Shown here piece after piece: positions 29,006 through 40,664 of a stretch of 64,000 nucleotides of DNA. This DNA comes from Psettodes erumei (Eukaryota; Chordata; Actinopteri; Pleuronectiformes; Psettodidae). Where the stretch lies: NCBI GenBank assembly GCA_016785225.1, contig JAFBJZ010000377.1, forward strand, positions 3,534,001 to 3,598,000, given 5' to 3'. Made by a program: the position numbers and the translations under genes. Each line of letters begins with the position of its first letter. Position 1 is the stretch's first letter. The notes under the pieces are model-generated. The model did not search any database. It saw nothing but the letters and a program-made list of their open reading frames with translations, and was not told the origin of the DNA.

Positions 29006-31262
29006 TTGGATGATTCAGTGGCTTTCTCATCAGTGTGGATGTGTTCTGTTTTTCCTTTAAGCACAACAAGAAAGCAAATTAAAACCTTTTTTTTCTCCCA
29101 TTCGAACTGAATCACAGCATTCAATTGAGTTTCAGTGAGTACAGCGCACATCTCTCTCTCCTTCCCCCTCCCTGGTCGGGAGACATTTACCCACTGAGCA
29201 TGGGGTAACCATAGCAACCAGAAAGTAGGTTATAAAGTATTGTATGTCAACAACAGTAAAGTGCACAAGAGCGGACAGTGTGCCATCTCAGACAGTCAAT
29301 ATTCTATCAGAAAGATGTTGTTGGGGAAAATGTTGATTATTGAGTGTTTTATCTTCTGTGTGCGAGTCTTTCTCTCTGTGTCCTCAAATACTGTGAAACA
29401 TGTGATCTTTCAGCTCTTCAACCACACAGAAACATCTGTGCCAGACACATGGTCTGTATTAGAGTGTACAGGTGGTTGTGATGCTGCTTCCACCGCTTAT
29501 ATGACAGCCCCCCACCCACACACACACATACAGAAAATTAATTAATTAGGCTTAGGGTTTTTGTATGAATGCACAAAACCATTTTCCCCAGTGACTTTTT
29601 ATTTCAGTACTTCAACTGTGCTGTCAGTCAAGACGAAAGGGGCGGGACCATAATGTGTTTGTCTGCTGTACTGTCACATTCCTGGTTCTGATCCGACTTG
29701 CTTGACTGACAGATAAGGAACTATTTACCCAATGCTGAACACTTTGGGGCCTCCATAATAGACTTATGTTGGTGTCAATTGAAATACATCAATAAGCTAC
29801 ACTATTGCACTAGTTGACATGTTGCCTCATAACCATGAATGTTGGCAGTGTCCTGCCGGACATACTCACCAGAGCAACAAATATGTGGCTACAGTAATAA
29901 TTAGAAGAAGAATCTTCAGTTGAAAGTAGTTCCCAGCAAATACATAATTTTCTCCTGTTTAAGTAACATGTGGTAGAAAATAAAGTGCCTGCATGTTTTA
30001 GGCAACTACTTTTAAAGATTTACATCGTTAGGGGCAATTGTGTCATTATTTGGGGTTTTTAATCAGATTTATTGATATTATGAAAAAAGTAATGCCAGAT
30101 TTATTCATTAATTCTCAGATCTAATAATACAGTATATATTCCTTTCGACAATGAACAAAAGTTACACTATAAGGCTGAAACATACAGCATTAATTGCAAG
30201 CTCACCTAAGTTTGCATTACAACTGTCTGATTAATATTAAAATGCTTGATTCACATTTTCATTCAGATAAAAGTGCACTGATTTCGACCAGCTCAGAGAG
30301 TGAAGTTGAAGGTAAATGGAAAAAGTGTTCACCATCTGATAGTTACCGTGGCTTCAGGTGATGGCAGCAATTTTCTCCGAAAAAGCTCCTTCATTTTCCC
30401 CTTTTGTCATGTAAATGGATTAATGCATTGTTCTGGAAATGACTCAGATCTTCCTACCTACTCCATTGTGTTGGTCTAAAAGCAGTGTGTCGCTATTGCA
30501 CGGGAGTTGTATCAGAAGGACACACAGAGCTGGGATTACTTTTGAGCCAATTAGCAGCTTTAGGCGCTATGGCAGCTTTGTATGTTGTGTTTCCTCTGGG
30601 GAAGAGCATATATGCACATGTGGTTCGGTGCATATCTTTACATATTCATGTGCGCCTGTGCACAGGATCCATGAGGGGTTTTCTTTGAGGGAATCTATGT
30701 GTGTGACTGCATTGTTCGGGTGTTGGTGAGCATGTAGAAGGCCTTTATCTCCACTGCCTTTGATGCTCGCAGCTTTCTCCTGTCTTTTGTTAAAGGGGGG
30801 GTTGCACAGTGGCACTTTACTGTCCAAAGCCAGTGAAGACTGGAGCCTCTTAAGTCTGCTGTAATTGGTCAGCGAGGGATAATGAGCTTGTTCCATTTGA
30901 GGAAGAGAGATCGGCCGCAGAAACAGAAGAGCTGTAATAACAAAAGTAAATTGGAGAGACCTGTCCTTCACTCTGGCTGCATGCTATCAACGAAATGAAA
31001 GAACTGATTTGTCGTCCCCCCGGAAGGAGACATCAGTTGATTTGTGCCCGGGCTGCCTGACTTATCTCCCACCTCTGCTGGAGGGTTCACTCTTTCTTAT
31101 GTGAAATTCTGATGCAAGGAACAGATCCCTTTAATAAGTCATACCAGCGAAGTACCCAAACAGTACCAGCATGCCTTGCTGCGAGCATCCCAGTATTACA
31201 AACGGTATATTCATGTGTGCTGGAGCTACTCAGAAGTTTTGGGTTATTAGTGTGACAGTAAT

Positions 31263-31285
31263 TGTATGTATGTATGTATGTATGT
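31263..31285. repeat. (TATG)n microsatellite
   Basis: About five tandem TATG units. Confidence 0.9.
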
Positions 31286-33245
31286 AACAGAGATACCACA
31301 TGAGGAACACAAGAACTGTGATTGGTTAGCTGCCGGTCTGTTTACTTCAAGTTTCTAATACCAATGAAAAGAGAAAAGAGACTGAAGACTTTTTTACTAT
31401 GTGGAGAACTTCCACCAATCATGACATGCTCATCTACTCCTGCAATGGCGGGAGGCTTGTACTGTACAAAACTTAGGAGAAGCACTTTACGTTAACAAGT
31501 ATGAATTATTGACAGGTGTATATCTGTTCAGAGTGACTGATACTTCTGCTCGGTGTTCATGCTGCCTGTTTTAGCCCGAGAGTAAAATCACAAAAAAAAA
31601 AAAATTCTGGTCCCTACCTTTCAGTGTTTAAGATTAAAAAAAATCATTTGACACTAAACTAGGGAAATTGTGTTGCAAACATGAGTGTCCCTGAATGCAC
31701 CAACAGCCTTCAATTAAAATATGCTTTAGTCATTTGTTGAGCAAAACAGAAGTGCATTCCTTATCAGCAGGGGAAAATATGTGGCCAATGTACAACAACA
31801 ACGTACAAACATTTCTATCCAATTTTCCTATGCATGATAGGATCCATGCATAACCGTCAAGCTTTTACCTTGGCCATCACATTGTGCTGCTTCCATCTCA
31901 TTTTATTTACACATCTTTGCATCTTTGTTGCCTTATCTTGCAGACACATGCTTGCAGACACAGTGGCACAGTGTCCTTGATTTGTAGTATTGCTCCTCCT
32001 TTCAGAAGGCCATTTTTCTGTATTTGTACACTCAATCCTTGTAATCAGGGTGAAGAAATGGCCAAATTGCAAGGAGACTTTTGAAATGTATCAGCTGAAT
32101 TTGTAATACGAGTATTAGTTGTTCGGACTGTATGACTGTGTGTTGCTGCCAAAATCAGAAGTGTGTCACCAAACACCAGAAAGTGTATCTTGTGGGTTAT
32201 AGCCGTTTCACCAGAGTTGTAATGCCTTTTTTATTATGCATTTTACATGTGATCAAACACTCAAACCAAGTTCAGAGGGTTTGTTTAGGCCTTCTTTTTA
32301 CTTTCCATCTATCCCCTGTGAATCAGACATGCCATAAAACATCCTAAAAGCCCTCACGCAGTGTTTTTGCCCACTGTAGCGATGTCATGGTGAGGCAGAC
32401 TGGTTGCCATGGCTATTTCCAGTGGCTGCCCCTTTGATGTGTCATAGCAGCATGTTGGACCACACTCCCCACGCCGGTCAACCAATCAGATCCGCACAGG
32501 TCGTCTGATGTTTCATCTAGCCACGGCGTCCCGCTGGGAAAGCAAGTCATCAATAGGGGACCGATGCAAGCTTCTCAGTCACTGTAAAATGCTAATTTTG
32601 TTTGGTCGAGCAGATTGGAAGGTGCAGCATGAGAGAATGTCGTCATGGCGCATTATCTCTGGAATGAAAAAGCTTTGTGAGATTGGTCAAGCTTCTGCTG
32701 ACGAAAACAAGTGTGATCGTTAGCATACCTACGCACAGTTGTCATTGTCAAGCTTTTGTTCGACATATGTCATAATAGAAATTGTTCATGATGTTTACAG
32801 GCCATGTTTAGATTTGGCAAGTGGATTGTGGGTGGAACTGGCTGTCAAAGTGCACCATGGGGGATGAGGGGCAGAGAGATCTGTCATAATATGAGGTGCA
32901 GTGTAGAGGTATGAATGGTTGGGCGTATGGATGAATGATAACCACAAGAGTAGGGGGGTAATTGGGTGTCAAAGAAAATAAATAGCATCACTTTTGAATC
33001 CAGAAATATCCACATCAGTTATGCCACAGGCAAGCTAACATTTGACACAACATCCCAATAATAAATACCATCACCATGGTTTCAGGCCAAAGCTCATATG
33101 CAGGAGGAGGTGTTGAAAAGTTGCTGTTTCTTAAGAAAACTGATGCTGTTCATTTTCTAATGATTTAGTGGTAGCAGATGGTTCTTTCACATAATGAGCA
33201 ACGTGAAGCGCAAATCACAATATGGACACTTTATTAGGAAGCCAC

Positions 33246-33248
<3 letters not shown>

Positions 33249-33298
<50 letters not shown>
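33249..33298. repeat. (GT)n microsatellite, longest in window
   Basis: About 24 uninterrupted GT units, a good candidate for polymorphism and Z-DNA formation. Confidence 0.95.
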
Positions 33299-33299
<1 letters not shown>

Positions 33300-33709
33300 A
33301 CATGTTGCACACTGTATTTATACTTGCATGACATGTATTTCTGCACTTTTTATTTTTATTTCTTTTCCACGTGTGTGTTTATACTGTATGTTTGAAAGAT
33401 AGCCAATTTACTAGTAATGTCACTATCACCTAAGAGACCACAAAGCAACCACAGACTTAAAATGAGATAGAAATTGAACAAAATGCTGAGAGAGATTGGC
33501 TTACCACCAGCATTACTAAACTCTTGGTTGCTGTGATTGCGTGGGTTCACCTGATTGCATGCATGCAACAGAAATCATTATACCAGACACTGAGGGGAAA
33601 AAGTATGTTTTTCTGCTAATATGGTGTCCAAACTGACCACCTCCATGCAGTACCAATAGTTTTGTCAACATTTTTTGTCTTGCTGGGGAGGAATGACATG
33701 GAATGACAG

Positions 33710-34300
33710 CATCTTTAAGTCGGTCGGTCAACTGCTTTTTGGTCCACTTAAATGTTTTTAGTAAAATATATCAAGAACTATCTTGATATATGGATAGATT
33801 GCCATGAAACTTTGTCCCCTGAGGATGAATCTGGGGAATTTGTTCTCTGAAATTTCTCTATGTATACGAGATGGATTTGTATAAAATTTTGTACAGGCTG
33901 TCATGATTGCCAGAAAGTAGATCTTAAAGCCGCTGGTGATCCTCTTGCTTTTAGCACCACAGTTAGGACGACATTTGTGCTTTTAAGTGTAATGTCCTGA
34001 CCAGTATTGGATGGGCAAGACTCACGTCCCATCAGCACAAGGGTAAATCACTTTGACTTTTAATGTAGAATTATCATTGGATCATAATTTGTATATGTCC
34101 ATTACTTTGATTTATGGGCAGTCTGGGCAGAACTAATGATATTCTACTGCCACAACTGTGCCTTGGTCATAGTGCTAATGAGCAATTACTAGCATGCTAA
34201 CACACTAATCTAAAATTGAACACATTGCAATATGGACTAAAATTTGGATGTTTAATAGCCAATCATAATAGCAAATTGTTGCCTGGGCATCCTGTTGCCT
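33710..34300 (-). repeat. Teleost interspersed repeat (degenerate, composite)
   Basis: On the minus strand this holds TTCATGGCAATC-like text, GATTCATCCTCAGGGGAC and GGTCCACC-like motifs next to a GACCGACCGAC tract (GTCGGTCGGTC on plus at 33720-33730). A block rich in GCTAATGAGCA and AGCATGCTAACAC lies at 34170-34210. This combination marks a repeat common in percomorph genomes. It has no coding capacity. Confidence 0.55.
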
Positions 34301-34343
34301 TTTTAGCATTCAAAAAATGCCATCAGAACAACTCCTCTGTTTG

Positions 34344-34537
34344 TTAGGCTTCCTCTGTTAATTTTTCCTCCAGTGATGTCTGGGCTTGCGTAGCAATCTG
34401 GTGTAGGTCAGCAGCAAGCCTCGCAGCGACCTCCGACAGATTGGATGAAGGGAAAGGAACAGGAGTAGTCCCCAAAGATCCCCCTTGACGTCGTACACAA
34501 ATGAGCCTGGTGTAGCTGAGGCCTGAAGGGGTGACTG
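34344..34537 (-). CDS. Candidate terminal coding exon, unknown product
   Basis: An open minus-strand frame of about 64 codons starts after a plausible acceptor (CCTTGTTCAG, or the CAG three bases on) and ends at TAA (34344-34346). The peptide has a basic segment (LICVRRQGG), a Pro/Ser patch and a helix-like C-terminus (NLSEVAARLAADLHQIATQA). Its composition looks protein-like rather than random. I cannot assign it to a family. It would need one nucleotide from the previous exon (phase 1). A second candidate exon upstream, at 37529-37626, ends in phase 2 and cannot join it directly. It could equally be a decayed gene fragment or chance. Confidence 0.3.
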
Positions 34538-35399
34538 CTGAACAAGGAATTATGAACATTTTGTATAAATTTTATGTGTTAAAATCATTATAAAGAGAGA
34601 AAACATGACTTTGGATAAATATACCAGCCCTATGATACGTAGTGCATATGTAGCTAGTATGTATAGGACATACAGCATGTTATTTAGGTAAAACCAGCAT
34701 CTCTATGCATTTTAAATATTTAAAGTTTTGTAATTTGGCCAGGAAACACTGTATTAGTGACGATGTATTAACCAAACAGCAGCGCTCACATCAGCTTGGC
34801 TTTGCCTCAAACGACCTCCGCCTGAATGATCAACAACTAATTAAAAACTAACAAAATTTACACATGCTAACTAACCAAGCAGGCATCATCATCACCACCA
34901 GCACCGCCACCACTGCTTCCAGCTGGAGTGGAAGCAATAAATGTCCCCCGCCCAGCCTCAGTGATTGTGCTGTCATTCTAGCAGCTGTAAATTAACACTT
35001 CTCCCATCCTCATCCAGCCTCTCAGCAGTTAGCCAACAGCATGGTGCTGTAATAAACCTTCTCAGGGTCCCAGGGACTGAAAGCTATTGGACTGATATTA
35101 CAGAAGGGGAGCGAGCTCAAACTGTGAACTCCTCACAGTTTGTATGTTCTCTTCTATTGCTTCTGTGTTACTTCTTTACAGTTATTTAGTGTTTGTGTTC
35201 GTTTGTGCAGCCGAAAGAAAGAAGCGATAGAAAGGTTTGGCTCGGACCTTCATATGTGCAAACAACAGTTTACATTAAAGATGATGTTGTTCAGCTGGCG
35301 TAATTGCCCACGTTCTATAATGAAACATTATAGACTTAATGTTTATAAAGTGTTTATTTAAGTTACATGCTGCAGCTACAGCATTTTTTTAGTTAGGCA

Positions 35400-35650
35400 C
35401 AGGCACTTCCAGGAGTCTGCCTTTGAGACTTTGGTTTGTGTACTGATCTAACAATTAAGATATTTCATGTTAATTAGTTAGCCTTAGATGTTGTTTTGAA
35501 CTTTGGACAGAATCAGATTAGCTGTTTTGCCCTGTTTCCAGTCTTTATGCTAAGATAAGCTAATTGCCTGCTGGCTGTAGCTTGATATTGATCTCAGCTA
35601 GAGAGCATAAGCGGATTTCTTAATAACTAATTATTTCTTTAACAACTTTA
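35400..35650 (+). repeat. Teleost interspersed repeat (GCTAAGATAAGC family)
   Basis: Contains CCCTGTTTCCAGTCTTTATG, then CTAAGATAAGCTAATTGCCT and GCTGGCTGTAGC. It belongs to the same family as 20555-20690 and 43480-43712, here in plus orientation. Confidence 0.65.
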
Positions 35651-37200
35651 CCAAAGATTGCATTAGGAAAACAAAAAAATATGGAGCTCTTTGCTTTCTC
35701 TTTGTTGTTCATTGTATTTTTACCTTCTTAAAATGACAAGGACAATTTCAAACAGACAAGTGACATTTGATGTGAAGAGTTGTGGATTTTGCAGAAGGCT
35801 ACTTATATCTTTTTACTTTTAACTAAAGCAGTCTGGCTACAAAATGTGTTGTTCTGAAATTCAGATAGTTGCTTGGTTCACCATGGCAACACAATAAAGG
35901 AAGGGTTATGACCAAGAACTGTAGCTCAGTTTGCTAAGAACAGTTTGGTGTTGCAATAATATTGGTTGGTTGATTGAGAGGCTGGCTAAAGTGTTACTGA
36001 ATACTTGCCTGTTTATACATCCTACAGACACAGAGCAACATTAGCATTCATTTTGAGTTGTGTTTCTAGCCACCTGATGAATGCAAGTCCAAAACCCTCG
36101 CCTTTTATCTGTGTTATAGTTTCCATGAGCTCCTGAGTGAAATATCTGCATCTTTAGCTGCTGAATGCTCCACTGAGCTCACCAGCTAGTCACAAACTGT
36201 GTGTCTGGTCTTTACAACTTTTTCTCTGACAACAGTGGCCTGCTGTGTCAACACTGATGAGCACTGAGAGTGAATCAAACCAGCAAAGTGAGCCAGAAAT
36301 TCTAACAATGAAATGACAGCGGCAGAACCTCTTGACAAAGCTGGGAGGAACTGCAGAGTCATGAAAAAATCCTCTGTGGATTTATCACCATGAGCGACCC
36401 ATTTCACATTACAGCTGCTCATTTGATCCATTGTTTATATAAAGGATTTGATAAGAGCAGCTTTAAATATAAGATCGTTCATCATCTTAATGTTACGAAA
36501 TATGGGATTCATTTCACAATGATTATGTTTAGAGGACTTTAGAGGCCTGCTTCACATCCTCTGACTACTTAGCTACCGAATAGCTACTGAATAGATAAGG
36601 TTGCCACCGGTGGAGATTGTGCTATGTCGAAATTGTGCTCAATCTAATTCAAAACCTTAATCCAGCCATGTGGCATACAGTATGAGGTGATTTTTTTTTC
36701 ACAGTGGCAGTGAATCAGTGGGAACTGAACCTTTGACCCTGACACTGTGGGTGGTTCATTGCTCAACTCCTTCAAATAGAGAGGAATACTTGGTTTCATA
36801 TAGCAGAAAAAAAAACTTTTATCTGGGGAAAACATGAGCCCAGTATCTCATTAGCAAGATTCTCAACTCCCCCACACTGCATGGATATGTACAAAGAACA
36901 ATTGTATATTCTGCACCAGCACTTAATAAAAAAATGAGAACAAAGACATCACTCCTTGTGGATGGAGAGAAAGTCCAAGTCTAATTGGGCTCATGCAGGG
37001 TCTGACTGCCAATCGGGACTGTGAGAAGATTAAAAAGAAAGGCAGAGTAAATAGTAGAGCGCTAGAGGCTCTTCATCTGCCCCTGCCTCACTCTTCGGTC
37101 TCCATCCACCCCTCCACTTATACTGCCATCCGCCCACACGGCTTAAAGGAGTCACTGTTACCTGGCAACCCTGGGGCGGGAAGTGCGGCGGGGGTGTGGG
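35651..37200. other. Intergenic, nothing recognised
   Basis: This is AT-rich sequence without repeats I can name or exon support. Confidence 0.4.
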
Positions 37201-37528
37201 GCTTAAGGTGGGGAGGGGCGAGGGTGGAGACGCATCTGTTTTAAGGAGAGTAGGGGGAGATCTGGAGCCCGGTCAAAGACCTCAGAAGATGAATTGAAGC
37301 TCTGATTGCATTTTTAAGGGCGTCATGGTAACCATCCTGCGATATGGTCAGCAGGTTTGAACATAGTGCTTGGTTGGGAGAAAAGCGTCAGGTAGATGGA
37401 AGGATATTGAATTTACTCCATCATAATCGTAATCATAATCTCTTCTCTCAAGAAATAGCTGCAGCTCAATGAAAAGGTGCAGGAAGGGGGGGGGGTTCCT
37501 GCTTATGTGCAGCAGTTCCACTGTTTAC

Positions 37529-37626
37529 CTGACTGAAGCATAAATTGGCTGCTCGTCAGTCGGCATCAGTTGTCTTATTACCTCAAACAGTGAAGGTCTA
37601 AGAGGAGGCTGCAGAGAGGCACGGAG
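37529..37626 (-). CDS. Weak candidate internal exon
   Basis: A 98-nt minus-strand segment lies between a strong pyrimidine-rich acceptor (CTTCTCCACTTTCAG) and a GTAAAC donor. Only one frame is open; it ends IYASV plus two bases (phase 2). The peptide matches no family I recognise and no partner exon joins in frame. Chance is a serious alternative. Confidence 0.2.
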
Positions 37627-37808
37627 CTGAAAGTGGAGAAGTAACAAAGAGCTCAGAAGGACTGGAACAGATGAAAGATGATCAGAGTTGATTGAACAAG
37701 ATAACAAGTGATCATGATGAGAAATGGAGACATGAATGACTCTTGTGCCAAAGAAATGAGTCTGCCTCTGAAGGACTAAAAATTGCTGTTATTGCTGATG
37801 GAAGTGCA

Positions 37809-37811
<3 letters not shown>

Positions 37812-37850
<39 letters not shown>

Positions 37851-37855
37851 TGTGC
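37812..37855. repeat. (GT)n microsatellite
   Basis: A slightly interrupted GT run. Confidence 0.93.
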
Positions 37856-40630
37856 GCCAGCGTGCGCGATTGCACTGTTTAACGCTGTTCACGTTCCAGC
37901 CACAAAGTGCTATTTCCATCTACTTTTCCCTCCAGAGCCTCTACCACTGAAGGAGCCCAGATGTAGGCCCAGCACATTTTGGCAATGGTGTTACTGTGTC
38001 ATCGCTATTTTTAGGTACCCACCTCGACTGCCTGCCTAATGAACATCTTTTGTGACATTGTGAGAGGCAAACAAAGCTTGTGATTGGCTTACAGTGTCTT
38101 AATAGAGCTTGTCTTCAGAGCTTTCCAGGTTCCTAAGTAATGGGCAGTGTGACCTGAATATATTATAATTTGTCTGAGCCTGTAGATCAAGTGTCAAAAT
38201 CGTCCCAAACCAATGTAGTGAATTCACATATCAACACTGCCACAGCTGCCATCATGTTGGGAAGAGGCCACCAGCAGGAAAGTGGTTGTATCTCCACGCT
38301 CTGATTATGTAGCCGGACGTGATTCAATAAGCGAGACAATAAAGGGAAACCAGACAAAAATGTCACATTGACAGCAAAAGAAAGTGGTCACAAGGTCAGA
38401 GGGAATGATGAAGTGGATAAATGAAAGTATAATTTAGAAAGCGGTTGTTGAGCGGGGCAGTGGTATCGTGTCATTGTGTTACACTGAATGCACTCAGGAT
38501 AGAAAAGGCTCCCCAACACGCTGGCATCAGAAACCGAGTGTATATTATAAATAAACAATGGATGTAATGGAATAAATAATGAATAGTGTTTCTACTGCTA
38601 AAACCTAATGAAAATTGAATGCAGCTAATCAAACGCGTGCCTTGATTGCCAGCTTCTGTAATTGTTGTGCATACTGTTTGATAGTCATATGTTGGTTTTG
38701 GATTAAATGTGGTGCATTAGAATCAGTACTATACAGGTATTGGTAATTGCATTTAAAGGGAAGGAATTAAATGTATAGAAAGTGGAACAATGGGAGAACT
38801 TGGAGGATTGCCATTTTGGTTGGGGTTGATAATCCTGGGGAATGTTTTGTGTCCCTGGCAGATTCAAGAGCAGCCTCCAACAAGTGGAGACTGCGCCTTG
38901 TTGAAAAAGCAACCGCTCATTCCGAGGTGATGCTGGTACCCAAGAGACAAACCTGTCTCCCCAAACTTCAGAAAATACATTATACATTAAGTAGGGAACT
39001 GGAGCCACGGAGTGGTTAGCTTATCTTCGCATCAAGATGGGCATGGTTCATGAGGAAAAGCTTTAATAATATCCAGTGACCTACCTCCGGTTAGGAGCTG
39101 TGACTCAGGATCACATTTCTACCAATCAGAGAGTCGAAAGTGAGCGACACAGAATGATGTCAGGAAGTCATCCTTGCTGAGGACCTGGGGCCATCATATA
39201 ATCGTGAGGGGCGCTCCTTAGAGGCTCTTACACATTATACATACAGGCTAATGTATTCATATGAGTATCTGTGGAGATGGAGGGAAAGGGAAGCTGCAAG
39301 TTTTAGAGTGATTCCTCAACAATCACCCTGATATGATTTCAGGCAGCATTAGAGGAGTGAGGGTCAACATCCTGACTGATTGTGATGACAAAGGCAGCAT
39401 GCTCACTCTTGAGGTACCTTAACAACCATCTCAGTGTTCTTCATGCAAAGACACACTATGGATCAAGCTGTCTGTCCATCAAGTCGTATATTTTAGACAT
39501 GGATGCCCTGGTTTTTATCCAAAAAGGAAGAACCCTTGACTCTATGTTTCAGCATTTAAAAATGTCACTGCACAATAATTAAAGGTCACAAATTTCTATC
39601 TTTGAAAGGTGCTATTTTCTACCAAACGCTGACAGATGAAAAACCCTGATGGCTGCGCAATTAAAGGTCAAAATTGTAAAGTCAAATGTGATACTTTAGT
39701 TACCACTGTTCCAGTTCTGATGAATGGGACGATGATAGGACGATGCAGATTGGCATCAAACAAAGACCATAACTGCTTCATAAATGGCCCAGTTAGGGTG
39801 GAACCTGGAGGGACGGTGGTGGCTATTGGTCCGTGGGGACATTTGCGGTTAAATTTAAATCACGTGTCTCCAATAGAAGCCAGAAATCGGCTTTAGTCTC
39901 GCTGGAAATTAATAACCACAGAGAACTATGAGTGCTGATAGGCTTATCAGTTCTGCGAAGATGTCCCCCTCCACCAGCACCTTCCGCCATGTAACTAGTA
40001 ATCCTGTATTAGTCAGATGATTAGTCACTTTCCTGTGACAAAGACCATTGATGATAGTGTAGTGCGGCCACTCTAAGTGATCATCACCTACTTTGTTCTC
40101 ACTGTGGCAGGGCTGCTGAGCGGAATCTCCAGTACCACTAATGCTCCATTATCTATTTCTGCCTGTACTTAAACACAAAACAACTGCTGATTTCACATCG
40201 ATGTGTTGGAGACACAAATTGATATGTTACTAAAATAATGGACCAGACCTCCTTTAACACACAGTACAGGGGCAGAAATCCCCTTTGCCTTGCCACATAC
40301 CAAATACACTCTTCTCTTTAAAGCCGCTGTATTCACTGTTGTTATATGGTTAAAATTAGTTTGTGTAATGTGAAACACGTGCTTGTGGATCATGTATGTT
40401 AACATCATTTCCTTGGAAGATCAATATCCATTGTCCACGACTTTGAGGCTCCTCGGGCAATGTGAGACAGCGTGCATTTGGTCCAGGAGCATCTCTGTGA
40501 GGCAAATAATCTAAAAGTGTGTTGGTTTCTGTTGCCATCTAGTGGACAACAGCACACATCACATGCTCAGTGATGGTAATTGAAATCAGTAAAGTGGAAG
40601 ATTTTTTTCCCCTTCACTAAAATGTCACTC
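37856..40630. other. Intergenic, nothing firmly recognised
   Basis: No exon support. A TAAT-rich segment at about 38600-38690 is conserved-element-like by appearance only. Confidence 0.35.
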
Positions 40631-40633
40631 TTA

Positions 40634-40664
40634 ATTATTATTTTTATTATTATTATTATTATTA
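40634..40664. repeat. (ATT)n microsatellite
   Basis: A TTA trinucleotide run. Confidence 0.9.

Larger units (their letters stand above)
24303..33700. other. Gene-poor region upstream of kcnk13
   Basis: This is AT-rich intergenic DNA with microsatellites and no supported exon. A block at about 27830-27930 (CCTTCGCCTCATTTTCCCCG, TTTATGGGCAGC, TCTAATCATTT) has the balanced composition and TAAT cores of a conserved non-coding element, but this is impressionistic. Confidence 0.35.
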
